Positions 34,337-43,311 of a DNA stretch of 64,000 nucleotides are shown here, piece after piece. How positions within the stretch are numbered: the stretch's first letter is position 1; every line of letters starts with the position of its first letter. The stretch is from positions 62,001-126,000 of the forward strand of contig VENA01000038.1 of assembly GCA_009711785.1 (NCBI GenBank), read 5' to 3'. A model generated the notes under the pieces. The model ran no database searches, was not told where the DNA came from, and saw only the letters and a list, made by a program, of their open reading frames with translations. Made by a program: the position numbers and the translations under genes. Origin of the DNA: Bacillota bacterium. GTDB lineage: Bacteria; Bacillota; Clostridia; Tissierellales; MES13.

Positions 34337-35725
34337 ATGAAAAAAGAATATTTATTACTTGATAAAGTAGAAGGCCCTTTAATAGTATTATCTGGAATAG
34401 AGAATGTGGGTTATGGAGAAGTTTTAGATATAAAGGTTGATAATGGAGAAACAAAAAAAGGTAAAGTAATAAAGATAGAAGGAGATAAGGTAGTTGTACA
34501 GGTATTTGAAAGTACTTCTGGTATATCAGTTAAAAATACAGCGGTGACCTTTACTGGAAAGCCCTTTGAACTTGAATTATCAAAGGATATATTAGGGAGG
34601 ACTTTTAATGGAATAGGAGAGCCTATAGATGGTGGAGGAAAAGTTTATAGTAGTGATGTATATAATATAAATGGTAGACCTATAAATCCTGTAGCAAGGA
34701 GATATCCAAGGAATTTTATTCAAACAGGAATATCTTCCATAGATGGACTTACTACTTTAATAAGAGGACAAAAGCTACCAATATTTTCAGGAAATGGATT
34801 AACCCATAATGAACTAGCAGCTCAAATAGTAAAGCAAGCAAAAATAAGTGAAGACATAGATGAAGAATTTGGAATCGTTTTTGCTGCTATAGGTGTTAAA
34901 CACGATGATGCAGATTATTTTAGGAAAAGTTTTGAAAAGGCAGATGCAACTGATAGGGTAGTTATGTATATAAACTATGCAGATGATCCCATAGCAGAGA
35001 GAATAACAATCCCAAGATGCGCATTAACTGCTGCTGAATACTTAGCCTTTAAAGAAAATATGCATATACTTGTTGTTATGACTGATATTACAAATTATAG
35101 TGAAGCTTTAAGAGAAATTTCATCGGCTAGGGAAGAAGTACCTAGTAGAAAAGGTTATCCAGGATATTTATATTCTGATTTAGCATCGTTATATGAAAGG
35201 GCTGGTATGTTAAAAAGAAAAAAAGGCTCTATAACTTTACTTCCAATTTTAACAATGCCAAATGACGATATAACCCATCCAGTTCCAGACTTAACAGGAT
35301 ATATCACAGAGGGGCAGGTTGTTTTAGGTAGAGAATTATTTCAAAAGAATATTTATCCTCCAGTGAATATTTTACCTTCATTATCAAGACTTATGAAGGA
35401 TGGTATTGGTGAGGGATTTACAAGAAAAGATCATCCAGATGTTTCTAATCAGTTATTTTCCTCTTATTCAAAGGTACAGGAGGTTAGAGCTTTATCACAA
35501 ATAATTGGTGAGGATGATTTATCAGAAAATGATAAATTATATATGAAATTTGGAAGGGAATTTGAATCTAGATTCATTACCCAGGGAATAAATGAAAATA
35601 GGAGTATAGAAAAAACGCTAGATTTAGCATGGGAAATATTATCTATTTTACCTACAGAAGACTTAGATAGAATAGATCCAGAGCTTATTGATAAGTATTT
35701 AAGAAAGGAAGATTATTATGGCTAA
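34337..35725 (+). CDS. ntpB: V-type ATPase regulatory subunit B
   Basis: A 462-residue non-catalytic hexamer subunit of standard length. It has [37 protein letters not shown] in the P-loop position (degenerate, as usual for B), [20 protein letters not shown], and the arginine-finger region [23 protein letters not shown] precedes the ATG, 11 bases after subunit A. It overlaps subunit D by eight bases. Confidence 0.96.
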   Translation: MKKEYLLLDKVEGPLIVLSGIENVGYGEVLDIKVDNGETKKGKVIKIEGDKVVVQVFESTSGISVKNTAVTFTGKPFELELSKDILGRTFNGIGEPIDGGGKVYSSDVYNINGRPINPVARRYPRNFIQTGISSIDGLTTLIRGQKLPIFSGNGLTHNELAAQIVKQAKISEDIDEEFGIVFAAIGVKHDDADYFRKSFEKADATDRVVMYINYADDPIAERITIPRCALTAAEYLAFKENMHILVVMTDITNYSEALREISSAREEVPSRKGYPGYLYSDLASLYERAGMLKRKKGSITLLPILTMPNDDITHPVPDLTGYITEGQVVLGRELFQKNIYPPVNILPSLSRLMKDGIGEGFTRKDHPDVSNQLFSSYSKVQEVRALSQIIGEDDLSENDKLYMKFGREFESRFITQGINENRSIEKTLDLAWEILSILPTEDLDRIDPELIDKYLRKEDYYG

Positions 35726-36329
35726 AGTTGCACCTACAAAGGCCAATTTAATCAAAGCTAAAAACTCAAAGGAGTTTTCAGAAAAAGGTTTTGAGCTTTT
35801 AGATAAAAAGCGTACAGTTTTAATAAGAGAAATGATGTCTTTAATGGATAAGGCAAAAAAAATACAAAAAGAAATAAGTGAAACCTTTAATGAGGCTTAT
35901 AAAGCTTTACAGTATGTAAATATTACAATGGGCATCAATAATGTTGAAGAATTAGCTTTATCCATTGCAAAGGAAGAAGAGTATGAGATATTACTTAAAA
36001 GTGTTATGGGGGTAGAAATTCCTAAAGTTAAATATAATAAAAGTAAATTAGATACTGAATATGGTTTTTTTAGAACGAATCCTGTACTTGATATAGCAAC
36101 AACTAAATTTCAAGAGGTTAAATATCTTACTTACGAGTTAGCTGAGATTGAAAATTCGGTATATAAACTTGCTATGGAAATTAAAAAGACACAAAAGAGA
36201 GCAAATGCATTAGAAAAAATACAGATACCAAAGTATAAAAGTCAAATCAAATTCATACAAGAAACCCTTGAAGAAAAGGAAAGGGAGGATTTTTTTAGAT
36301 TAAAAAAAATAAAGAGCAAGAAGAAATAG
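35718..36329 (+). CDS. ntpD: V-type ATPase subunit D
   Basis: A 203-residue shaft subunit. The N-terminal motif [20 protein letters not shown] and the C-terminal [20 protein letters not shown] make a long antiparallel coiled coil that turns inside the A3B3 ring. It is the last gene of the nine-gene ATPase operon, overlaps subunit B, and is followed by a clear terminator. Standard family length. Confidence 0.95.
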   Translation: MAKVAPTKANLIKAKNSKEFSEKGFELLDKKRTVLIREMMSLMDKAKKIQKEISETFNEAYKALQYVNITMGINNVEELALSIAKEEEYEILLKSVMGVEIPKVKYNKSKLDTEYGFFRTNPVLDIATTKFQEVKYLTYELAEIENSVYKLAMEIKKTQKRANALEKIQIPKYKSQIKFIQETLEEKEREDFFRLKKIKSKKK

Positions 36330-36335
36330 ATAGTG

Positions 36336-36367
36336 AAGAGTAGATAAATTCTACTCTTTATTTTTTT
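36336..36367 (+). terminator. Terminator of the V-ATPase operon
   Basis: AAGAGTAG pairs perfectly with CTACTCTT around a seven-base loop, then TATTTTTTT. It starts seven bases after the subunit D stop. Confidence 0.9.
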
Positions 36368-36439
36368 GTTGATTTAAGTTAAAAGAATTTTATTATATAA
36401 TACTTATGAAGATTCTTTAAAAAGGAGAGAAATAGAATT

Positions 36440-37288
36440 ATGAATATACAAAAGAAAAATATATTATGTAAAAAGGGCAGTGCAGATTTTAATGAGGATA
36501 TGGCCACAATAACGCCCCATGGCGCATGGATTATGGACGGTGCTACAGGACTTAATGGTAAAAATTTAGTAAGCGATAAAACAGATGCTTTTTGGTATGT
36601 TAATTGGTGGAATGAATATTTAAAAAAACATATATCAACCGATAAAACTCCTGTGGAAATAATTAAAAATGGTATTATTGAAATTAAAAATACCTATAAA
36701 GAAATTACTAAAGATTTTAATGTTACTTCCCTAGACTTACCATCTAGTGGAATTATACTACTTAAATGGAAAGATGATATTATAGATTACTGTTCTCTAG
36801 GAGATTGTACTTTATATATAAAAGATAGCTTTAATAGCTCAATAATAACCGATGATGCAATACCAAAACTAGATAATATTGTATATGAAAAAATGGATTA
36901 TTTAATAAACGAAAAAAATATCCCCCATATCGAGGCAAAAGAACAAGTTATGGATATCATTAAGAAAAATCGTGTACTTAAAAATACACCTAAAGGTTAT
37001 TGTATATTAGGCTTTGATGAAAAAGCTTTAGAAAATGCTTTAAAGGGGAGGATTAAGGTAAAGGATGATATAGAAATTATGATGGTTTCTGATGGTTTTT
37101 CTGCATTGTATGATAAGTATAATTACATAGATATCCATGGGCTTTTTTCTAAGGTTAAAAACAATAAAATTAATGAACTATATAATACCCTTAGGGATAT
37201 AGAAAATAAGGACTTAAATATGATAAAATACCCCCGATTTAAAATATCAGATGATGCATCTTGTATATATTTAAACTTATTTTCTTAG
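36440..37288 (+). CDS. PP2C-like protein phosphatase
   Basis: A 282-residue soluble protein with a spread PP2C pattern: NEDMATI, MDGATGL, SLGDCTLY, MMVSDGFSALYD and KISDDASCI. These match the metal-binding aspartates of the PP2C fold, though overall similarity to well-known PP2C enzymes is low. No kinase gene is adjacent, so it may act on a remote target or on a non-protein substrate. AAGGAGA precedes the ATG. Its 3' end overlaps the convergent ABC permease gene by 12 bases, with no terminator between them. Confidence 0.75.
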   Translation: MNIQKKNILCKKGSADFNEDMATITPHGAWIMDGATGLNGKNLVSDKTDAFWYVNWWNEYLKKHISTDKTPVEIIKNGIIEIKNTYKEITKDFNVTSLDLPSSGIILLKWKDDIIDYCSLGDCTLYIKDSFNSSIITDDAIPKLDNIVYEKMDYLINEKNIPHIEAKEQVMDIIKKNRVLKNTPKGYCILGFDEKALENALKGRIKVKDDIEIMMVSDGFSALYDKYNYIDIHGLFSKVKNNKINELYNTLRDIENKDLNMIKYPRFKISDDASCIYLNLFS

Positions 37289-38950
37289 TTTTAACATAAG
37301 TGAAGCTAATAAAGAAGTTATTACAATAATCAATACCCCATAAGCCATGGAAAGTCCTATTTCAAACTCATATAATGCATTTACCATGGCTATGGATATG
37401 GGTTTGTTTGCTACACCATAAAGTAAAGCTGAAGTAGTATATTCTCCTACACATCTTATAAAACCTAACACAGCACCAGCAATAATACCTGGAGAAATTA
37501 TAGGTATAATTATCTTTTTAAACGTATTTTTCCAAGATGCTCCTAATGTCTTAGAGGCATCTATTAATGTGTTGTTTAAATTATTTAAAGAAACACCAGT
37601 GGTTTTTACCATTAAAGGTATTATACCTACAAAATAAGCTAATGGTAATAATATATATGTACCTACTAAAATATTGTTACCAACAAATATATTAGGTTTG
37701 TTAAATCCGTTTATCATATTTATAGCTATGGTACTTGCAGGCATAGCCCAGGGTAATATGACTAATAATTCAAGTATTCCTTTAGCCTTAAATTTAGTTT
37801 TATTTATAATATAAGCACAGGGAACCCCTAATATTAGACTGAAGAATGTTGCCCAAAGAGACATACTTATACTATTTTTAAATGGAGCAAATACCCGAGA
37901 TTTTGTAAATATTTTTATATAATTGTCCAATCCAAATTCCTTAGGATATATATTAATCATCCATGTACCTGGTTTTACAAAGGAAAGTAAAAATATAGTT
38001 AATATTGGTAAAATTATAGTCAAGATTATAAAACCTGCTAGAGCCATATAAATTTTTCTTTTTTTAGGATCTTTAATTTTAACTGGTTTTATGGCTTTCC
38101 CCTTTACAGACATCTCCATTTTAGTAGACCTTTCATAGTGTCTTAGTAGTGTTAAAAATACTAAACCTGTAAAAAGTAAAATCATAACTTGAACTGAGGC
38201 AATTTCCATATAATTATTTGTTTTTGCTAAAAGTATCTGAGTACTAAGAACTTTATAATTATGACCTAATAAATTTGGTGCAGAAAAAGAACCTATACCT
38301 GACATAAAGGTAAGTATACTAGATGTAGCAAGGGCTGGTGTTATTGTAGGTAATATCACACTAGTAAATATTTTTAATTTAGAAGCACCTAAGTTTTTTG
38401 CAGCCTCTATTGTTGAATAATCTATATATCCTATCGAAACTGAGACATTTAAATAAAAATATACATATTGAGTATATGCATGGATAAATAATATTCCATA
38501 AAATCCTTTAAAGTCATAGGGATGTTTATTTAGATTAAACAGTAGTTCAATTGTACTAGTAATAAGTCCGCTTTCTCCATATAATTGTATAAAAGCAATA
38601 ACTATTATTACCCCTGGAATCATTATGGGAGTTAATAATAACTTATTTATAATATTATTATATGGAAAATCAAAATAGTTTACATAAAAGGCTAATCCAG
38701 TACCTATTACACCACATACTAATACAGTTGCAATTCCTAACTTTATGGTATTAATAACTACAGTAATATTGTTTTTATTTGAAAAAAAGTCCTTGTAATA
38801 TTTTAAAGTTAATCCATCCTGGGATTTTAAACTGCTAATAAATGTATTAAAAGCAGGATAGAGAACAAATCCTATAAGTATCCAAAAGACCCCTATATAT
38901 ATTATATGTTTTAAAATATCATTTTTTAAATATCTTATTACTCTATCCAA
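37277..38950 (-). CDS. Two-module ABC permease (FbpB/AfuB type)
   Basis: A 557-residue protein with about 12 helices. It holds two copies of the binding-protein-dependent permease module, each with an EAA-type loop: EAAKNLGASKLKIF and DASKTLGASWKNTFKK. Fused double permeases are typical of the ferric iron (FbpB/AfuB/SfuB), thiamine and 2-aminoethylphosphonate transporters. The start is uncertain. A TTG at 38950 follows a GGGTGAT site at normal distance, while the GTG at 38959 lies inside that site. It is the last gene of the unit, just downstream of the ATPase gene. Confidence 0.9.
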   Translation of the reverse strand: MDRVIRYLKNDILKHIIYIGVFWILIGFVLYPAFNTFISSLKSQDGLTLKYYKDFFSNKNNITVVINTIKLGIATVLVCGVIGTGLAFYVNYFDFPYNNIINKLLLTPIMIPGVIIVIAFIQLYGESGLITSTIELLFNLNKHPYDFKGFYGILFIHAYTQYVYFYLNVSVSIGYIDYSTIEAAKNLGASKLKIFTSVILPTITPALATSSILTFMSGIGSFSAPNLLGHNYKVLSTQILLAKTNNYMEIASVQVMILLFTGLVFLTLLRHYERSTKMEMSVKGKAIKPVKIKDPKKRKIYMALAGFIILTIILPILTIFLLSFVKPGTWMINIYPKEFGLDNYIKIFTKSRVFAPFKNSISMSLWATFFSLILGVPCAYIINKTKFKAKGILELLVILPWAMPASTIAINMINGFNKPNIFVGNNILVGTYILLPLAYFVGIIPLMVKTTGVSLNNLNNTLIDASKTLGASWKNTFKKIIIPIISPGIIAGAVLGFIRCVGEYTTSALLYGVANKPISIAMVNALYEFEIGLSMAYGVLIIVITSLLASLMLKLRK

Positions 38951-38964
38951 TGTAATCACCCTTT

Positions 38965-40002
38965 TTATAATACATTTATAGATTCCTTTGGTAAATGTAT
39001 AAAAACATCTTCTTTAGTATTAAAGGCATTATGGTTAAATGTATTATTTAATACCCATATCTTTATTTCTAGATTATTTAACTTACAAATATATTCTATA
39101 GTTGCTCCATTAAACTGAATATGAACTATATTAACTTTAAATTCATTTACTAAACTTTTCTTAGTTTTATAAATCATAATATCTTGAGGTCTTATGGAAA
39201 TATGGTTTCCCTTTTTTCCATCCTTTAATTTTAATATAATATTTTCATTAATAATTGCATCATTATTACTAATATTTACGTTATACAGGTTAGTTTCTCC
39301 TACAAACTGTGCTACAAAACTATTTTTAGGATTTTTATAAATATCTACTGGGTCTCCTACCTGCATACAATTACCCTTATTGAATATAGCTATTTTATCT
39401 GACATAGATAAAGCCTCGGATTGGTCATGGGTTACAAATATTGTTGTGATTCCTAACTTTTTTTGCAATTCTTTTATTTCTAATCTCATTTTATCCCTTA
39501 GCCTAGCATCTAGATTTGATAATGGTTCATCAAGTAAAAGCACTTCTGGCTCAGTTATTACAGATCTTGCTAATGCAACTCTTTGCTGTTCTCCTCCAGA
39601 TAATTGTGTAATATTTCTATTATCATATCCTGAAAGATTTACTAAGTTTAAGTAACTTTGCACTTTGTTTTTTATTTTTTCCTTATTTAGCCCTTTAAGT
39701 TTAAGTCCATAGGCTATATTTTCAAATACTGTCATATTAGGAAATAATGCATAGTTTTGAAAGACCATCCCTACTTTTCTTTTTTCTGCTGATAAATGAG
39801 AAATATCTTCACCTTTTAAATATACTTTTCCTTTTTGGTGGCTCTCTAACCCTGCTATTATCCTAAGTAATGTGGTTTTCCCACAGCCAGAAGGACCTAG
39901 GAATGTAAAAAACTCCCCTTTATTTATTTTAAGGGTTATATCTTTAAGGACTTCTTTATTTCCATAAACTTTTCTTATATTTTTTAATAATACTTCGCCC
40001 AT
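38965..40002 (-). CDS. ABC transporter ATP-binding protein (FbpC/PotA type)
   Basis: A 345-residue ATPase with Walker A GPSGCGKTT, Q-loop FQNYALFPNM, signature LSGGEQQRVALAR, Walker B VLLLDEPLSNLDARLRD and the His switch FVTHDQSEAL. A C-terminal regulatory TOBE-like domain of about 100 residues includes HISIRPQDI. The start at 40002 has GAGGTAATT ahead of it. The open frame runs 40 codons further, but that part overlaps the end of the binding-protein gene and the hairpin between them, so it is not coding. It couples ATP hydrolysis to the double permease encoded downstream. Confidence 0.94.
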   Translation of the reverse strand: MGEVLLKNIRKVYGNKEVLKDITLKINKGEFFTFLGPSGCGKTTLLRIIAGLESHQKGKVYLKGEDISHLSAEKRKVGMVFQNYALFPNMTVFENIAYGLKLKGLNKEKIKNKVQSYLNLVNLSGYDNRNITQLSGGEQQRVALARSVITEPEVLLLDEPLSNLDARLRDKMRLEIKELQKKLGITTIFVTHDQSEALSMSDKIAIFNKGNCMQVGDPVDIYKNPKNSFVAQFVGETNLYNVNISNNDAIINENIILKLKDGKKGNHISIRPQDIMIYKTKKSLVNEFKVNIVHIQFNGATIEYICKLNNLEIKIWVLNNTFNHNAFNTKEDVFIHLPKESINVL

Positions 40003-40017
40003 AATTACCTCACTTTC

Positions 40018-40049
40018 AAAAAAAACATAATGGGGAGTTTCCTCCCCAT
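40018..40049 (-). terminator. Intra-operon attenuating terminator
   Basis: On the minus strand AATGGGGAG pairs with CTCCCCATT around a four-base loop, followed by ATG and a run of Ts. It lies between the binding-protein gene and the ATPase gene. It would make more of the binding protein than of the membrane parts, a common arrangement. Confidence 0.85.
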
Positions 40050-40060
40050 TACAAGATTTA

Positions 40061-41116
40061 TTATTCTGCTTCGATTTCAGAAGCCCATTTTTGTATCCAC
40101 TCTGACTCTTTTTTAGATACAACTGACCAATCTACATCCATTACCTTATATTCAGCTTCCTTCATCCATGCTTTACCATTTTCTATTGCCTTTGGATGGG
40201 TAGGTAATCTATTAAATTTATTAGCAAGCTCTGCTTGTATTTCAGGACTTCCAACAAAATCTACAAATGCCTTAGCTGCATTCATATGTTTAGCTCCTTT
40301 TATAACTGCTACTGCATCTGTTATTACAGGAGAACCACTTTTTGCATCTACTATAGATAATGGTAAATTATTTTTCTCTTTGTTATCAATTATTGAATTT
40401 AATACAGAAAAACTAACGGCTCCTTCTTTACGACCTATAGCTTGAAATTGTAATGAGCCACTACCATAATATCCTTTTACATTATCATCAAATTCGTTGA
40501 TGAAATTCCAACCTTCTTCCATATTATCATTTTTATAATACTGATACAATAGACTAGCGATAGTAGCCCTAGCTGAAGAAGATAATGAATTTCTAGAAAG
40601 AACATTATTTTTATACTTTGGATTAGCTAAATCTGACCAATCCTTTGGCGCTTCTTCTTCACTTAACATTTCATTATTATAAAATAGCATTACAGGAGTT
40701 TGAATGGTACCAGTCCAATATCCTTCTTCGTCTTTAAAAATATCTTTTATATCATTTGACCAAGCTGGTACGTATTTTTCAAATAAATCATCTTTTTTCA
40801 TATCAATAAATAATGAAGATGCGCCTCCAAACATAACATCTGATTGAGGATTTTCCTTTTCTGCCCTAACTCTATCTGCTAATTCTCCTCTAAGGTTTAT
40901 AAATTCTACTTTTACACCTGTCTTTTCTTCAAACTTTTTAGATACATGCTCTAATAAATCCTCAGGATGAGTAGAGTACACAACTATTTTTTCCTCTAAT
41001 TCTGTATTTTCTTCATTTTTCTCACTATCTTTATTTTCTGTAACATCATTACTATTACAAGCAACTAAACTAAATGCAAGTAACATAACCAACAATAAAC
41101 TTATAAATCTTTTCAT
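40061..41116 (-). CDS. ABC transporter substrate-binding lipoprotein (FbpA/AfuA family)
   Basis: A 351-residue exported lipoprotein with a signal peptide ending LVAC near residue 20 and an acidic linker. The mature domain begins KIVVYSTHPEDLLEHV, with GVKVEFINLRGELADRV, DVMFGGASSLF, GTIQTPVMLFYN and GSGSLQF. That is the pattern of ferric iron and 2-aminoethylphosphonate receptors. The GSGSLQ loop is where FbpA proteins often have tyrosines; only partial Tyr matches (KGYYGSGS) are seen, so the ligand is open. AGGAGG precedes the ATG. It is first in the unit, and an attenuating terminator follows. Confidence 0.9.
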   Translation of the reverse strand: MKRFISLLLVMLLAFSLVACNSNDVTENKDSEKNEENTELEEKIVVYSTHPEDLLEHVSKKFEEKTGVKVEFINLRGELADRVRAEKENPQSDVMFGGASSLFIDMKKDDLFEKYVPAWSNDIKDIFKDEEGYWTGTIQTPVMLFYNNEMLSEEEAPKDWSDLANPKYKNNVLSRNSLSSSARATIASLLYQYYKNDNMEEGWNFINEFDDNVKGYYGSGSLQFQAIGRKEGAVSFSVLNSIIDNKEKNNLPLSIVDAKSGSPVITDAVAVIKGAKHMNAAKAFVDFVGSPEIQAELANKFNRLPTHPKAIENGKAWMKEAEYKVMDVDWSVVSKKESEWIQKWASEIEAE

Positions 41117-41408
41117 AATAAATCCTCCTTAGTGTTATTAAATTCTCAATCTACCGTCAACATATTATCAAAGCCTTAATAGAAGTGTCAATAAAAATAG
41201 CATTATATATAAAATATCAATAACTTAACCTTTTAATATAGTATTTTTAAATAATAATTCTAAACATGTATTTAAATTATTTGATTTAAAATAAACAAAA
41301 CGTCATATTATTTTTAAAAAAACTTTGTTTTTTCATAACAATTATAGTAAAATATAACAGTGATTAATTTTACTAGAGTAATATGTAAAAGGTATGGGAG
41401 GTTAAAAT

Positions 41409-41975
41409 TTGAAAAGGGGTATGTTTTTTTTAGTATTAATTTTGTTTCTTTTTATGGTTGGTTGTAATCAAAATGAAGGGACTAAAGATACATTTAATGA
41501 AAACTTAGATTCTTACAGTGAAGAAGACAGTAAAGACATTGAGACTTCTGAAAAAAAAGATAATTTAGAAAAGGATAATGAGTATGATAATAAAGACAAT
41601 GAAAACTCATTAGATAAACTTAGTAAAAGAGAAAAAAGTTATTTTAAAAAATATTTAGGAAAATGGCTTTTAGAAGAGGATAAATCGTACTTATTAGAGA
41701 TTGATAAAAATATGCATAAAGTAGGGATAGAAGGATCTGAGTATTTATCTTTTACTGAATTTGAAATTAAGGAGATTAATATAAATGAAGGATATATTAT
41801 ATTAAAGGGAATGAGATATTATCCTACGGATTCCCCTGATGAAATTAAAGAAAATGCTAAGAAAGAAGAAGTAAATAGTAAGATATTTTTGTATGATGAA
41901 AAAAGTAAATTAAAATATGTGGCTGATTATAATAGTGAAGATAAAGTTATAAGTATATGGATAAAGAGTAATTAA
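41409..41975 (+). CDS. Small lipoprotein of unknown function
   Basis: A 188-residue protein starting at TTG, eight bases after GGGAGG. A short signal peptide ends with the lipobox MVGC at about residue 19. A very acidic, low-complexity linker (Asp, Glu, Lys and Asn, residues ~22-75) is followed by a compact C-terminal domain with strand-like segments such as YLGKWLLEEDKSYLLEID and GYIILKGMRYYPTD. The domain recalls the beta-rich domains often found in clostridial lipoproteins. I do not recognise the family. It is flanked by divergent and convergent genes, so it is probably transcribed alone. Confidence 0.7.
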   Translation: MKRGMFFLVLILFLFMVGCNQNEGTKDTFNENLDSYSEEDSKDIETSEKKDNLEKDNEYDNKDNENSLDKLSKREKSYFKKYLGKWLLEEDKSYLLEIDKNMHKVGIEGSEYLSFTEFEIKEININEGYIILKGMRYYPTDSPDEIKENAKKEEVNSKIFLYDEKSKLKYVADYNSEDKVISIWIKSN

Positions 41976-41980
41976 TAATA

Positions 41981-42011
41981 AACCCCAAAGGAATTTAATT
42001 CCTTTGGGGTT
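41981..42011. terminator. Bidirectional terminator between the lipoprotein and YitT-family genes
   Basis: A 14-bp perfect stem, AACCCCAAAGGAAT with ATTCCTTTGGGGTT, around a three-base loop. T-rich flanks lie on both sides, between two convergent stop codons. Confidence 0.9.
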
Positions 42012-42019
42012 AATATTAA

Positions 42020-42877
42020 CTAAAATACAGGCTTTTTAAAGCCATGTCCTAAAATTTCAGAAGTATCTAATATAGACATAAAGGAATTTTTATCGGTATC
42101 CTCTACTATTTTTTTAACCTTTGCAAGTTGTCTTTTAGTTACAACACAATATATTATTTTTCTTCTTTTTCTAGTATAAGCTCCTGCTCCATCTAAAAAT
42201 GTAACTCCCCTATTGATTTCATCTATTATGGCTTCTGATACTTTATCTTCATGTTTTGTAACTATTAGTAATAGTTTTTTAGTATCTAAACCAGTAAGGA
42301 GTTTATTAGCCACTGTACTAGATATAAACATACCTATAAGGGTATATATAGCTAAAACATAACTACTGATAAATGAACCTACTAAAACTATCACAACATT
42401 CATCGAAAATAAAAGTGAAGGTACACTTATTTCAAATTGTTTTTTTAATATAATAGATACAATATCAGTACCACCTGTGGAAGCTCTCATTCTAAATATT
42501 ATTCCTGTGCCTAATCCTGTAAATAAACCTCCATAAATGGCCGATGCAAGTATGTCATTAATTCTAGTTACATTACTTAAGGGTTCAGTTAATACTAAGA
42601 ATCCTGATAAAGAAAGCATACCAACTAAACTTATAAATGCAAAATTCTTATCTATTTTTTTAGTACCTAAAATAAAGATAGGAATATTAATTAAAAATAC
42701 AATAATACCAGTTGGGATATTAGTTAAATACTTAAGAATTATAGCAATACCAGCAACTCCCCCAGCTAATAATTTATGGGGTATTATAAATGTATTTATA
42801 CCAATTGATAGTATAAGGGTACCAATAATTACTCCTAATAATCTTTTTAACATTTCTTTAGAAATTAATCTTTTCAA
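42020..42877 (-). CDS. YitT-family membrane protein
   Basis: A 285-residue protein with five to six N-terminal hydrophobic helices (IIGTLILSIGINTFIIPHKL, GGVAGIAIIL, TGLGTGIIFRMRASTGGTDI). A soluble C-terminal DUF2179 domain (about residues 205-285) has GVTFLDGAGAYTRKRRKIIY and SEILGHGF. This is the YitT/YqfU architecture, widespread in Firmicutes; the molecular role is not established. It starts with TTG after GGAGG at normal distance. Confidence 0.92.
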   Translation of the reverse strand: MKRLISKEMLKRLLGVIIGTLILSIGINTFIIPHKLLAGGVAGIAIILKYLTNIPTGIIVFLINIPIFILGTKKIDKNFAFISLVGMLSLSGFLVLTEPLSNVTRINDILASAIYGGLFTGLGTGIIFRMRASTGGTDIVSIILKKQFEISVPSLLFSMNVVIVLVGSFISSYVLAIYTLIGMFISSTVANKLLTGLDTKKLLLIVTKHEDKVSEAIIDEINRGVTFLDGAGAYTRKRRKIIYCVVTKRQLAKVKKIVEDTDKNSFMSILDTSEILGHGFKKPVF

Positions 42878-43166
42878 AGTAAAACCTCCAAACTTGAAAT
42901 AATCCTATTAAATCTTTACCCAGTATAGCATATACTAAAAGGATTTTAAACCGTTTAACATAATTTTAAAATAACAAAATATTGTAATAAACATAGGATG
43001 ATTTTATTGGAAATAAATTAAATATATTTATTAAAAATAATGATAAAAAATTATTCCAATTAAATTTATTAGTACAAAGTTTTTACAGTTTTTTTAATGC
43101 CAATAATAAACCATTCAAATCCCTCAGAATTTATATTTTATTAAAAAGGTAAATCTTTTCTACGTA
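42878..43166. other. Non-coding AT-rich gap
   Basis: Between the YitT-family start and the long hairpin I see no open frame with a ribosome-binding site. It should hold the minus-strand YitT promoter. The rest is AT-rich and featureless by eye. Confidence 0.5.
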
Positions 43167-43226
43167 AATAGAGTGTAGTTTCTTCCTTCAGAATAAGAAG
43201 GGAAGAAACTACACTCTATTTTTTGG
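43167..43226. terminator. Long 20-bp hairpin with T-tail
   Basis: AATAGAGTGTAGTTTCTTCC and its exact complement enclose a 14-base loop. A TTTTTT run follows on the plus strand and a weaker T-rich run follows on the minus strand. It probably ends the minus-strand symporter gene at 43312. However, the better T-tract faces plus-strand transcripts, and no plus-strand gene is seen upstream. Confidence 0.7.
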
Positions 43227-43311
43227 TTTCTATGACGTAATATTTAATTTCTTTGAATCTTATAAATCATTGTAACATAAATAGTATATGAAATTTACTT
43301 AATTATATATA

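Noticed and set aside
40003..40122. 40-codon N-terminal extension of the FbpC-type ATPase
   Set aside because: It runs through the preceding gene's 3' end and the intra-operon terminator. The family normally starts where the ATG at 40002 lies.
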